Part shown: positions 8,695-16,974 of the stretch, piece by piece | How the letters are laid out: each line of letters opens with the position of its first letter | Position numbering within the stretch: the stretch's first letter is position 1 | NCBI GenBank assembly: GCA_023663025.1 | Contig: JAMPIC010000020.1 | Span: 1-36,615 of the forward strand | Direction: 5' to 3' | DNA length: 36,615 nucleotides | Source: Prevotella sp. | GTDB taxonomy: Bacteria > Bacillota > Clostridia > Oscillospirales > Ruminococcaceae | Made by a program: the position numbers and the translations under genes | Notes under the pieces: model-generated | Told to the model about the DNA's origin: nothing | Database searches by the model: none | Seen by the model: the letters and a program-made list of their open reading frames with translations, nothing else

Positions 8695-9102
8695 TCACTT
8701 CTTTTTGCTTTTTGCCGATTTCGTCGTTTTGGGCTTGGTTTCTTTCTTTTCGGGCTTTTCGGAAGCGGCTTTTTTCTTCATATAGGTGATGAGCTTGTCA
8801 AGCTCCAGAGCCTTGTCCGTGCTGCCCTCGACCTTGAGCTTTCCCGACAGAAACGCGGGTACTGCGCCCAGCGAACCCTCGGCGATCTTCAGAAAATTCT
8901 CCGCGCTTGCGTAGAGAATGGCGTCGCGGTCGTGGTATTCGTAGGGAGCGACGTCCAGTGCGCCGTTCTTGTAGGCGATATAGAACGCGCCCTCTCCCTC
9001 GCCCGTGATGTTTACCTGAATTGCAAAGTCGCCCTCAAATCCGGACGCGTCTCCCTTTGCGAACAGAGACTGAGCCTTTGCGAAAATTTCTTCATAAGTC
9101 AT
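8695..9102 (-). CDS. SCP2 sterol-binding domain protein
   Basis: The 135-residue product fits the SCP-2 lipid-transfer fold: an N-terminal helix, the strand pair GDFAIQVNITGEGEGAFYIAY, then DAILYASAENFLKIAEG and GKLKVEGSTDKALELDKL, which is the usual C-terminal helix. Bacterial SCP2-like proteins bind hydrophobic ligands such as acyl chains, but the ligand is unknown here. The C-terminus is an unusual Lys-rich tail (from about residue 110 to the end) that could contact nucleic acid or acidic lipids. Its position just after fabD suggests a link to lipid metabolism. The start codon follows an AGGAGG on the minus strand. Confidence 0.85.
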   Translation of the reverse strand: MTYEEIFAKAQSLFAKGDASGFEGDFAIQVNITGEGEGAFYIAYKNGALDVAPYEYHDRDAILYASAENFLKIAEGSLGAVPAFLSGKLKVEGSTDKALELDKLITYMKKKAASEKPEKKETKPKTTKSAKSKKK

Positions 9103-9125
9103 AATAATATCCTCCTGTTTTGCGG

Positions 9126-9146
9126 GGGCGGATTCCGTATCCGCCC
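9126..9146. repeat. Half copy of the modular hairpin repeat (GGCGGAT type arm)
   Basis: GGGCGGAT pairs with ATCCGCCC around a 5-base loop. This matches the arm type at 34849-34922. It lies between fabD and the SCP2-like gene. Confidence 0.6.
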
Positions 9147-9188
9147 GTATGTTTTTACTTTACGGAAACGCTTCGGAAACGCCGAAAA

Positions 9189-10115
9189 TTATTTCAGCAG
9201 CTCCAGCGCCTTTTCAAGAGTTTTTGCGTTTTCAACGTTTACGGCGTTTACGCCTTTCAGCGTTTTTTTGACAAGTCCGGTCAGCACCTTGTTGGGACCC
9301 AGCTCGACGAAATTCGCGTACCCCGCTTCGGCGAGAGCATTCAGCTCCGAGGTGAACCTGACTGGGGAAACAATGTGCTTCGCGAGCTTTGCGGGCATAT
9401 CCTCAAAATCGGTCTGAACCGCTCCCGTGAGATTGGAGCAGAACGTTACGGACGGCTTGTTAAAGACGGGTTTCATTTCGCGGAGGGCGGCTTCAAATTC
9501 CTCTGCGGCGGGCTGCATCAGCTTCGAGTGGAACGCCGAGGAGACCCCCAGCTTAACCGCCTTTGCGCCCATTTCGGCGAATTTTGCCGCGGCTTTTTCG
9601 GCGGCGGCGGTCTCCCCCGCTATTACGGTCTGAGCGGCTGAATTGTAGTTTACGGGAACTACATAGCCGTCGGTTTCCGCGCAGACTTGCTCAATCTCCT
9701 CCGCTGACTTGCCGATCACGGCGTACATCGCGCCGTCCGCACTTTCGGCGGCTTTCTGCATGGCTTCGGCTCTTGCCTTTATAACGCGGAAGCCGTCCTC
9801 GAACGAGAGTATCCCCGAAGCGACCATAGCCGCGTACTCCCCGAGAGAATGTCCCGCCGCCGCTGAAAATTCCACGCCGTTTATCTTCATTGCCTCGAAA
9901 GCCACAAGAGAAGTCGCCATAATGGCAGGCTGTGAAAATACGGTTTTTGCCAGCTCCTCCTCGGAAGAACCGTTGATTTTTTCCGCGATATCAAAGCCCA
10001 CGATCCCGCTTGCCCTTTCGTAAACGTCGATCTGCGGGTATTTTTCGCAAAGCTCCTTTCCCATTCCGACGTATTGAGAACCCTGTCCCGAAAATAAAAA
10101 TACAGTTTTTGACAT
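9189..10115 (-). CDS. fabD: Malonyl-CoA:ACP transacylase FabD
   Basis: Moves malonyl groups from CoA to acyl carrier protein, giving the extender for fatty acid synthesis. The product is 308 residues, the usual length. It starts TVFLFSGQGSQYVGMGKEL. GHSLGEY places the nucleophile at Ser90, with Arg115 in RAEAMQKA and His196 in SSAFHSKLM. The gene lies on the minus strand, divergent from the fabH operon, while in many Clostridia it sits inside the operon. The ATG follows GAAAGGA. Its promoter region overlaps that of fabH. Confidence 0.97.
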   Translation of the reverse strand: MSKTVFLFSGQGSQYVGMGKELCEKYPQIDVYERASGIVGFDIAEKINGSSEEELAKTVFSQPAIMATSLVAFEAMKINGVEFSAAAGHSLGEYAAMVASGILSFEDGFRVIKARAEAMQKAAESADGAMYAVIGKSAEEIEQVCAETDGYVVPVNYNSAAQTVIAGETAAAEKAAAKFAEMGAKAVKLGVSSAFHSKLMQPAAEEFEAALREMKPVFNKPSVTFCSNLTGAVQTDFEDMPAKLAKHIVSPVRFTSELNALAEAGYANFVELGPNKVLTGLVKKTLKGVNAVNVENAKTLEKALELLK

Positions 10116-10198
10116 TTTTGCACTGTCCTTTCCGTTATTCTGATGATTGTCCCGTTTGCGAAAATTTTGCCGCGCCGGATTTAATTCTTAAAAATCGG

Positions 10199-10236
10199 TT
10201 GACAAAAGGGACGAAAAATATTACAATAGTATTGTA
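10199..10236 (+). promoter_or_regulatory. fabH operon promoter with palindromic candidate operator
   Basis: TTGACA (10199-10204) and TACAAT (10222-10227) are 17 bases apart. A perfect palindrome TACAATA-G-TATTGTA covers 10222-10236, that is the -10 box and the expected start site. A repressor bound there would block this promoter. It does not match the FapR or FabT consensus as I know them, so the regulator is not identified. Confidence 0.75.
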
Positions 10237-10279
10237 TATATTTTAACTGCCAAGATCGAAAAAAAGACCCGCTGTTAAT

Positions 10280-10308
10280 ACTATACCATATTTAACGATA
10301 AATTACAA
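10280..10308 (-). promoter_or_regulatory. fabD promoter (minus strand)
   Basis: Read on the minus strand, TTGTAA (10303-10308) and TATAGT (10280-10285) are 17 bases apart. The start would be near 10273, so the fabD leader runs leftward through the fabH promoter at 10199-10236. Confidence 0.65.
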
Positions 10309-10370
10309 GCGTTTGCCGCAGTTTTTTTGCCGCGGGAACGCTGCGCGCGGAAATTACGGAGGTAACTGCT

Positions 10371-11363
10371 TTGTTCGGAATTGAAATTTTGGGAATGGGT
10401 TCGTACAGCCCGTCGCTGTGCGTGACCAATGACGATATGGCGAAGATAGTCGAGACCAACGACGAATGGATAACCACAAGGACCGGCATACGCTCCCGCA
10501 GGCTCGCAAACGGCGAACCTACCTGGGAAATGGGTCTGAAAGCCGCCGAGGAGGCGGTGAAGAACGCCGGCATAGATCCGCTTGACATCGGTCTGGTCAT
10601 CGACACAACCATCACGAACGACTTTTCCACACCCTCCGTCGCCTGCGTTATACAGGACAAGGTGGGCGCGTCCAATGCCGCCGCCTATGACCTTAACGCC
10701 GCCTGTTCGGGATTTGTTTACGCTGTGGACGCGGCAAAGCGGTATTTGCAGACCGATCCAGATCTGAAGTACGTTCTTGTCGCCGCTAACGAGACGCTTT
10801 CCAAGGTCACCGACTACAGCGACCGCTCCACCTGCGTTCTGTTCGGGGACGGGGCGGCAGCTGCGGTTATAGGACGTTCCGAGAAGCTTTTCACAAGCTA
10901 TATCGGCGCGGACGGCTCGGGAGCGCATTTCCTGTACGCCAAAAGCCATAAGGTAAATCACCCCCTCAGAACGGAAAAGGATTCCATGGACGAGGGAGAG
11001 TTCGCGGCGGGAACGACTTTCCTTGTGCAGGACGGCAAGGAGGTCTACAAGTTTGCCACAAAGGCTTTGCCGCTGGCGGCGAACAAGGCTGCGGAGAAAA
11101 TAGGTCTCGACATAAACACGGTGGATTGGTTCATACCTCATCAGGCGAATATAAGAATTATCGAGACCGCGGCTAAAAATCTGGGAGTTTCCATGGATAA
11201 GTTCATTGTGAACATCGCGAACCACGGAAACACTTCCAGCGCGTCCATACCCATAGCTTTGAGCGAAGCCATCGCGGAGGGCAAGGTCAAAAGAGGAGAC
11301 AGGCTTTGTCTCGTCGGCTTCGGAGCGGGTCTTACAATGGGCTGCGTGATACTGGATTACTGA
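10371..11363 (+). CDS. fabH: Beta-ketoacyl-ACP synthase III FabH
   Basis: Condenses an acyl-CoA primer with malonyl-ACP to start fatty acid chains. The product is 330 residues. The catalytic triad is visible: Cys112 in NAACSGFVY, His256 in WFIPHQANIRI and Asn286 in NHGNTSSASIP. The C-terminal GFGAGLTMG is also typical. The start is TTG at 10371, supported by GGAGG at 10358-10362, eight bases before it. It is the first gene of the fatty acid operon. Confidence 0.97.
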   Translation: MFGIEILGMGSYSPSLCVTNDDMAKIVETNDEWITTRTGIRSRRLANGEPTWEMGLKAAEEAVKNAGIDPLDIGLVIDTTITNDFSTPSVACVIQDKVGASNAAAYDLNAACSGFVYAVDAAKRYLQTDPDLKYVLVAANETLSKVTDYSDRSTCVLFGDGAAAAVIGRSEKLFTSYIGADGSGAHFLYAKSHKVNHPLRTEKDSMDEGEFAAGTTFLVQDGKEVYKFATKALPLAANKAAEKIGLDINTVDWFIPHQANIRIIETAAKNLGVSMDKFIVNIANHGNTSSASIPIALSEAIAEGKVKRGDRLCLVGFGAGLTMGCVILDY

Positions 11364-11400
11364 TATTCCGAAATCCGGATATTTGAGGGGAGGGCTGAGA

Positions 11401-11799
11401 ATGCTCAACGAATATTTTGCCGCCGAGGTGTGGGATATGCTTTGTCTCTACATCGGACGGGCATTCGTGGCTTTCACCCAGAAAAGCGTGATATTGCTTA
11501 TTATACAGGGAGTAGTTATTGTGTTTTCCGCTTGGGACAGGAACAGCGGATTTTTCGCTGTACTGGCGGCGATCGGGGTGCGTTCGGTCTACGGCAGCGT
11601 TTCGGTATGGGTAAACCTGCGGCGCATGGAGCTTGCGGCGAACCGTCTCAGCGAAACGAAACGCAGGCAGTTCAGGCTGTCCGTCGGCGTAAGGCGCAGG
11701 ATACGACTGTGCGGCGAGATGATATTTTTCCCCGAGGAAAGCCGCGCGGAGGACAAATACGGAAGCTATAGAAATTATACTGTTTGTAATATAATATAA
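11401..11799 (+). CDS. Small membrane protein of unknown function in the fab operon
   Basis: The family is not recognised. The 132-residue product has hydrophobic stretches at about residues 28-45 (SVILLIIQGVVIVFSAW) and 50-70, then a basic, Arg-rich C-terminal half (RRMELAANRLSETKRRQF). ATG 11401 follows GGGGAGGG (11386-11392 region). A shorter frame also runs through this region (11430-11771), but it has no ribosome binding site and no membrane segment, so this frame is preferred. It lies between fabH and fabG, where fabK or fabD often sit in Clostridia. Confidence 0.6.
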   Translation: MLNEYFAAEVWDMLCLYIGRAFVAFTQKSVILLIIQGVVIVFSAWDRNSGFFAVLAAIGVRSVYGSVSVWVNLRRMELAANRLSETKRRQFRLSVGVRRRIRLCGEMIFFPEESRAEDKYGSYRNYTVCNII

Positions 11800-11820
11800 A
11801 ATTTGAAAGGAATTAAAATT

Positions 11821-12567
11821 ATGTCCGATACATCAAAAACAGCGATAATCACAGGCTCGTCCAGAGGAATAGGCGCGGCGATCGCCATGCGGCTGGCGCG
11901 GGACGGCTTTAACATAGCTTTAAACGACCTTAACGAGGGTATGTTCGAGAACAACGATATAAAGGAAAAAATCACCGCCCTCGGAGTTGATGCGGAGATT
12001 TTCTGCGCGGACGTTTCCAACTACAGTCAGTGCGAAACAATGGTAAAGGCTGTCAAGGAACGCTTCGGCACTATAGACGTGCTTATCAACAACGCGGGAA
12101 TTACTCGCGACGGTCTTATGGCGAGAATGTCCGAGGAGCAGTACGATACCGTTATCGCGGTAAATCAGAAAAGCGTTTTCAATATGATGAAGCTGGCGGG
12201 TAACGTTATGATACGGCAAAAGCAGGGAAAAATTGTCAATCTTGCTTCCGTGGCGGGACTTTACGGCAATCCCGGGCAGATGAACTACTCCGCCTCGAAA
12301 GCCGCTATAATCGGTATGACGAAAACCGCCGCAAAGGAGCTTGGCTCGCGGAATATCAACGTAAACGCGGTCGCGCCCGGATTTATCAGCACCCCCATGA
12401 CCGACAAGCTCACCGAGGAGCAAAAGGCGAAAATGCTTGAAGCTATCGCTATGAAACGCTACGGCACGGTTGAGGAGATCGCGGGCGTGGTGTCTTTCCT
12501 CTGCTCGGCGGACGCGTCCTATGTCACGGGGCAGACCATTGAAATTTCCGGCGGTTTATCTATGTAA
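11821..12567 (+). CDS. fabG: 3-oxoacyl-ACP reductase FabG
   Basis: NADPH-dependent reduction of 3-oxoacyl-ACP, the first reduction of each elongation round. The product is 248 residues of the short-chain dehydrogenase type. The cofactor loop TGSSRGIG is at 11-18, NNAG at 90-93, and the catalytic residues are Ser143, Tyr156 and Lys160 (NYSASKAA). The C-terminal SDASYVTGQTIEISGGLSM-like end is typical. ATG 11821 follows GAAAGGA (about 11805-11811). A hairpin repeat follows immediately after it. Confidence 0.97.
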   Translation: MSDTSKTAIITGSSRGIGAAIAMRLARDGFNIALNDLNEGMFENNDIKEKITALGVDAEIFCADVSNYSQCETMVKAVKERFGTIDVLINNAGITRDGLMARMSEEQYDTVIAVNQKSVFNMMKLAGNVMIRQKQGKIVNLASVAGLYGNPGQMNYSASKAAIIGMTKTAAKELGSRNINVNAVAPGFISTPMTDKLTEEQKAKMLEAIAMKRYGTVEEIAGVVSFLCSADASYVTGQTIEISGGLSM

Positions 12568-12570
12568 ATT

Positions 12571-12634
12571 TGTAGGGGCGGGGTTTCCCCGCCCGATGAA
12601 AATGTCACGCGGGACGGGAAACCCGTCCCCTACA
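12571..12634. repeat. Complete modular hairpin repeat
   Basis: It starts TGTAGGGG and ends CCCCTACA. The left arm GGGGCGGGGTTTCCCCGCCC and the right arm GGGACGGGAAACCCGTCCC are each a perfect hairpin, with a short spacer between. It lies between fabG and fabF within the operon, where the hairpins would be in the transcript. Confidence 0.85.
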
Positions 12635-12674
12635 AAAATTGTCAATTATTTGTAATTTGAAAGGATTTAAATAT

Positions 12675-13913
12675 ATGAAAAGAGTTGTTATAACGGGAAT
12701 GGGCGTGGTTTCCCCCGTGGGAAACAGCCTTGACGAGCTGTGGGAAAGCCTTAAAGCGGGCAGACACGGCTTCGGCTACATCAACGATATTACAGGCGAC
12801 GACTTTGATGTGAAAATCGCCGCGCGGGTAAAGGATTTCTCCCCCGAAAAATATGTGGAGAAAAAGGAAACCCGCCGTATGGACAGGTTCACCCAGTTCG
12901 CGGTGAACGCCGCCCTTGACGCGCTTGCGGACAGCGGTTCGGATTTTAAGGATTTAGACCCGTTTCGCGCGGGGGTTATCTTCGGCGTGGGTATCGGCGG
13001 ACTTAACCTTACACTTTCCGAGCACGAAAAGTTCCTCGAAAAGGGCGCGGACAGGATTTCCGTTTTCTATGTGCCGATGATGATCGGCAATATGGCTGCG
13101 GGAACCATCTCTATGCGCACGGGCTTTAAGGGGGACAATTTCTGTTCCACCACGGCTTGCGCTTCCTCGGCGCACGCGGTGGGCGAGGCGTTCCGCAAGA
13201 TCAAGGACGGCTACCTTGACGTGTGCATTGCGGGCGGCTCGGAGTCCTGCGTGGGGACTTTCGCGCTGGGCGGCTTCAACAATATGAAAGCCCTGACACG
13301 TTCCGACGATTTGGACAGGTGTTCAATACCTTTCGACGGCGAGAGAAACGGCTTCGTGCTTGGCGAGGGTTGCGGCGCGCTTATTCTTGAAGAGCTTGAG
13401 CACGCCAAAGCGCGGGGCGCGAAGATTTACGCCGAAATAGCGGGGTACGGCGCAACCTGCGACGCGTACCATATGACTTCCCCCTCCCCCGAGGGAGACG
13501 CCGCCGCGCGGGGAATGGTGAACGCCTTTACAGAGGCGGGACTTAAAGCCGAGGATATAGACTACATCAACGCCCATGGCACGTCCACGGGGCTTAACGA
13601 CAAGTACGAAACAAAGGCTATAAAGAAAGCTTTGGGGGAGGAAACTGCCAAAAAAGTGGCAATAAATTCCACAAAGTCTATGACGGGTCATCTCCTCGGC
13701 GCGGCGGGAGCTGTTGAGGCAATCGTTACCGCGCTTTCGGTAAAGAACGATTACGTCCACAAAACGCTGGGGTACAAAGTCCCCGACCCCGAGTGCGACC
13801 TTGACTACTGCACCGAGGGGGGACGGAATATGCCCGTAAACGCCGCGCTGTCCAACAGTCTCGGCTTCGGCGGACACAACGCCACGCTTTGCATTGTCAA
13901 ATACAAGAATTAA
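12675..13913 (+). CDS. fabF: Beta-ketoacyl-ACP synthase II FabF
   Basis: Elongating condensing enzyme, joining malonyl-ACP to the growing acyl-ACP. The product is 412 residues. The triad is Cys162 (TTACASSAHAV), His301 (NAHGTSTGLND) and His339 (KSMTGHLLGAAG), with Lys334. The N-terminus VVITGMGVVSPVG is typical. ATG 12675 follows AAAGGA (about 12659-12665); an earlier in-frame ATG at 12639 lies in the repeat-derived spacer and is less likely. accB follows 11 bases after the stop codon. Confidence 0.97.
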   Translation: MKRVVITGMGVVSPVGNSLDELWESLKAGRHGFGYINDITGDDFDVKIAARVKDFSPEKYVEKKETRRMDRFTQFAVNAALDALADSGSDFKDLDPFRAGVIFGVGIGGLNLTLSEHEKFLEKGADRISVFYVPMMIGNMAAGTISMRTGFKGDNFCSTTACASSAHAVGEAFRKIKDGYLDVCIAGGSESCVGTFALGGFNNMKALTRSDDLDRCSIPFDGERNGFVLGEGCGALILEELEHAKARGAKIYAEIAGYGATCDAYHMTSPSPEGDAAARGMVNAFTEAGLKAEDIDYINAHGTSTGLNDKYETKAIKKALGEETAKKVAINSTKSMTGHLLGAAGAVEAIVTALSVKNDYVHKTLGYKVPDPECDLDYCTEGGRNMPVNAALSNSLGFGGHNATLCIVKYKN

Positions 13914-13924
13914 GGAGAACTGAA

Positions 13925-14419
13925 ATGAGCGAGAAAATCTACAATATGATTGAGCTTGAAACCATCGAGAAGCTTGCGGATATTGTGACGGAGAAAAATC
14001 TGGGCGAGATAACCGTGACAGACGGAGAAAAAACCGTAACGGTAAAGGGCAGAAGATGTCAGCCTCCTTTAGGCGGCATGCCCCCTCCCCCGCCTATGGG
14101 TGTGCCTGCGGGCATGCCTTTGGTTCAGACCCCCGTTTTGCAGCAGCCCGTCCGTCAGACGTCAGCCGAAGCTCCCGCCGTTTCGGGAAACGTGGTCAAG
14201 GCTCCGATAGTGGGAACGTTCTACGCCGCCTCCGCCCCCGACAAGCCCCCGTTCGTGACGGTGGGGCAGCAGGTGAAAAAGGGCGACGTTATCATGATAA
14301 TCGAGTCCATGAAGCTGATGAACGAAGTCCAGAGCGACTTTGACGGCACCGTCGCGGAAATACTGGTGAAAAACGGGGAAGCGGTAGAGTTCGACCAGCC
14401 GATAATGATAATCAAGTAA
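13925..14419 (+). CDS. accB: Biotin carboxyl carrier protein AccB
   Basis: Carries the biotin prosthetic group of acetyl-CoA carboxylase. The product is 164 residues. An N-terminal helical part is followed by a Pro-rich flexible linker (about 45-85, GGMPPPPPMGVPAGMP) and the C-terminal biotinyl domain with ESMKLMNE, Lys130 being the biotin attachment site. The common motif is EAMKLMN, and Ser instead of Ala is seen in some family members. ATG 13925 follows AAGGAGAA (about 13912-13919). Confidence 0.96.
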   Translation: MSEKIYNMIELETIEKLADIVTEKNLGEITVTDGEKTVTVKGRRCQPPLGGMPPPPPMGVPAGMPLVQTPVLQQPVRQTSAEAPAVSGNVVKAPIVGTFYAASAPDKPPFVTVGQQVKKGDVIMIIESMKLMNEVQSDFDGTVAEILVKNGEAVEFDQPIMIIK

Positions 14420-14431
14420 AGGAAGATTTTT

Positions 14432-14860
14432 ATGCCTTTAATGAACAAAGAACAAATTATGGAAATAATTCCCCACCGCGATCCGTTTCTGCTTATCGAC
14501 GCGATAGAGGAAATGGAGGTCGGCAAGCGGGTTGTCGCAACAAAGCATATGAACGAGGACGAGTTCTGGTTTAAGGGACATTTTCCCGACTACCCCGTCG
14601 TTCCCGGGGTGCTTATGCTGGAGATGTGCGCTCAGGCGGGAGCGGTTGCAATGCTGTCTCTGCCCGAAAACAAGGGCAAGATAGGCTTTTTCGGCGGGGT
14701 AAAGGAAGCGAAATTCCGCCGACAGGTTGTGCCGGGGGACACCCTCCGCATCGAGGTTGAGATAATCAAGATAAAAGGTCCCGTGGGCGTGGGAAAGGCT
14801 CTTGCCACGGTGAACGGAGAAAAGGCGGTTTCCGCCGAAATATCATTCGCGATAAAATGA
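14432..14860 (+). CDS. fabZ: 3-hydroxyacyl-ACP dehydratase FabZ
   Basis: Removes water from 3-hydroxyacyl-ACP to give trans-2-enoyl-ACP. The product is 142 residues with the hot-dog fold. Catalytic His50 is in KGHFPDYPVVPGVL and Glu64 in LMLEMCAQAG; PHRDPFLLID near the N-terminus is also conserved. It starts 13 bases after accB, with AAAGGAAG before the ATG. No enoyl-ACP reductase gene (fabI, fabK or fabL) is seen in the window, so that step must be encoded elsewhere. Confidence 0.97.
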   Translation: MPLMNKEQIMEIIPHRDPFLLIDAIEEMEVGKRVVATKHMNEDEFWFKGHFPDYPVVPGVLMLEMCAQAGAVAMLSLPENKGKIGFFGGVKEAKFRRQVVPGDTLRIEVEIIKIKGPVGVGKALATVNGEKAVSAEISFAIK

Positions 14861-14913
14861 CAACGCGTTTGTGCAAATAAATTCAATCATTTTCCCCGAA
14901 AGGAAATAACGCT

Positions 14914-16260
14914 ATGTTTAAAAAGGTACTTATTGCCAACAGGGGCGAAATAGCGGTTCGTATCATAAGAGCGTGCAGAGAGCTGGGTCTGAAAACGGTG
15001 GCGGTCTTTTCCACAGCGGACAGGAACGCGCTCCACGCGAAGATCGCCGACGAGGCGGTCTGTATAGGCGCGCCCGCCGCAAAGGACAGCTATCTGAACG
15101 AGAAAGCCATTCTCGCCGCATGCGAGATAACCGGCGCGGACGCGGTGCACCCCGGCTTCGGATTTCTGTCCGAGAACGCCTCTTTTGCCCGAAACTGCGG
15201 GAAGTGCGGGATAACCTTTATAGGTCCGTCGCCCGAATCCATTGAAATGCTGGGGGACAAAGCCGCCGCAAAAGCCGCGATGAAAAAGGCGGGAGTACCC
15301 GTTATACCCGGAAGCGACGGGGCGGTGTCCTCGGCCGCCGAAGCGAAAAAGCTTGCGGAGGAGATAGGCTTTCCCCTTATGGTAAAGGCGTCCGCGGGCG
15401 GCGGAGGACGGGGCATACGTCTCGTCGAGCGCATGGAGGATCTGGAAGCGCAGATGACAGCCGCGCGTACCGAGGCTCTGAATTATTTCGGCGACGGCAG
15501 CGTTTACATGGAAAAATTTATCGTCAACCCTAAGCACATAGAATTTCAGATACTTGCCGACAAACACGGCAACGCCGTACACTTAGGCGAGCGGGACTGC
15601 TCCATGCAAAGGCGCAACCAAAAAGTGCTGGAGGAAAGTCCCTCCACCGTCATGACCCCGCTGCTCAGGGACAGAATGGGCAAGGCGGCTGTGGCTGCGG
15701 CTAAGGTCTGCGGCTACTACAACGCGGGTACTATCGAGTTTTTGGTGGACGGCAAAAACAATTTCTACTTTATGGAAATGAACACCCGCATTCAGGTGGA
15801 GCACCCCATTACCGAGTTCGTCACCGGGATAGACCTTGTGAAAGCGCAGCTTAAGATCGCCGCCGGCAAGGAGCTTCCCTACAGTCAGGAGGACATACGC
15901 GTAAAGGGACATTCCATCGAATGCCGCATAAACGCGGAAAATCCCGAAAAGGGCTTCCGTCCCTGTCCGGGAAAGATAAACGCCCTGCATATCCCGGGCG
16001 GTCCGGGAATACGCATAGACAGCTCGGTTTATTCGGGATACGAGATAACCCCCTATTACGACAGCATGATCGCGAAGCTTATAGTTTACGCTCCCACAAG
16101 ACAGGAGGCTATCGCCAAAATGAAATGGGCGCTTGCCGAGTTTATCGTAGAGGGCGTGGACACCAACATAGATTTTCAGCTTTCCCTTATCCGCGACCCC
16201 GCGTTTGAGGCGGGAAGCTACGATATAGGCTATCTGGGCAGAAAAATGAAAGACGTTTGA
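14914..16260 (+). CDS. accC: Acetyl-CoA carboxylase biotin carboxylase AccC
   Basis: ATP-dependent carboxylation of the biotin on AccB. The product is 448 residues, the usual length. It starts MFKKVLIANRGEIAVRII. The ATP-grasp loop KASAGGGGRGIRLV lies near residue 160, followed by GERDCSMQRRNQKVLEE and EMNTRIQVEHPITEFVTG (about 288-305). The C-terminal domain ends RKMKDV. GAAAGGAAA precedes the ATG. Confidence 0.98.
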   Translation: MFKKVLIANRGEIAVRIIRACRELGLKTVAVFSTADRNALHAKIADEAVCIGAPAAKDSYLNEKAILAACEITGADAVHPGFGFLSENASFARNCGKCGITFIGPSPESIEMLGDKAAAKAAMKKAGVPVIPGSDGAVSSAAEAKKLAEEIGFPLMVKASAGGGGRGIRLVERMEDLEAQMTAARTEALNYFGDGSVYMEKFIVNPKHIEFQILADKHGNAVHLGERDCSMQRRNQKVLEESPSTVMTPLLRDRMGKAAVAAAKVCGYYNAGTIEFLVDGKNNFYFMEMNTRIQVEHPITEFVTGIDLVKAQLKIAAGKELPYSQEDIRVKGHSIECRINAENPEKGFRPCPGKINALHIPGGPGIRIDSSVYSGYEITPYYDSMIAKLIVYAPTRQEAIAKMKWALAEFIVEGVDTNIDFQLSLIRDPAFEAGSYDIGYLGRKMKDV

Positions 16261-16286
16261 CCGCGTTCGGAAACGGAGGGATCGGA

Positions 16287-16946
16287 TTGGCTGAAAGATG
16301 TCCCCTCTGCGGGGGAGAGACCGTTCTGGGAACGTGCTCGGACTGCGGCTTTGAAGTTCCCGACTGCGGGGCTATAGCCGCGCCCTACGACCTTGATCCC
16401 TCAAACGACAGCTTCGGCGAGGCGGGTACGGCTGAAGATATGTTCCCCTCCGTCGATACGGCTGCGGCAGCCGAAAGTCCTGCGCTTGAAATACCGTCGG
16501 TGGCTTTGCCGAATATCCCCTCCGCAAACTCTTTCGGGCGGTTTGCTTCGGCAGGCGTTCAGCCTCTGCCCAATATCAGGGTAAGAGCCGGGCAGTCCGC
16601 AAGATCCGCAAACGTTAATCCGCCGCCCGCGAATGTTCAGCCTGCGCAGCATGTGCAGTCTCAGGCAAGTCCTGCGGTAAGATTGGTAAAGGCTGTGTCA
16701 GACTTTGTGACAAAGCGCTGGTATATGCTTCTTGCGGCGTTTTTCGCGCCCACTGCGGGAATACTTATCGGGGCGGGGTATCTTTTTATGTTCGGCTGTA
16801 TGCGGAACTGCAAAAAATACAGCGACCTGTTCAAGGGGATACTGTTCGGTGCGGCGGGACTTCTCCTGCTTCTGGACGGCTTCGACCCTTTGGGTCTTGA
16901 CTCGGTGCTGCGGCGGATACTTCAGATATTTTTTGATAATGCATGA
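16287..16946 (+). CDS. Zinc-ribbon membrane protein, paralogue 1
   Basis: Function unknown. The 219-residue product has an N-terminal zinc ribbon with Cys at about 5, 8, 17 and 20 (CPLCGG ... CSDCG), then YDLDPSNDSFGEAG (34-47), a long low-complexity Pro/Ala/Asn-rich linker (about 70-135) and two membrane segments (about 147-170 and 185-198). The start is TTG 16287, with CGGAGGG (about 16274-16280) before it. The same layout and the shared YD-x-DP-x-ND-x-FGE motif occur in the next gene, so the two are paralogues. Both sit between accC and accD, which suggests a role tied to acetyl-CoA carboxylase or membrane lipid synthesis, but no partner can be named. Confidence 0.8.
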   Translation: MAERCPLCGGETVLGTCSDCGFEVPDCGAIAAPYDLDPSNDSFGEAGTAEDMFPSVDTAAAAESPALEIPSVALPNIPSANSFGRFASAGVQPLPNIRVRAGQSARSANVNPPPANVQPAQHVQSQASPAVRLVKAVSDFVTKRWYMLLAAFFAPTAGILIGAGYLFMFGCMRNCKKYSDLFKGILFGAAGLLLLLDGFDPLGLDSVLRRILQIFFDNA

Positions 16947-16974
16947 CATTTACCGATGATTGGGAGAGTGAGAG

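Noticed and set aside
9120..9641. Plus-strand frame opposite fabD
   Set aside because: Antisense shadow of fabD, a well-supported gene on the other strand.
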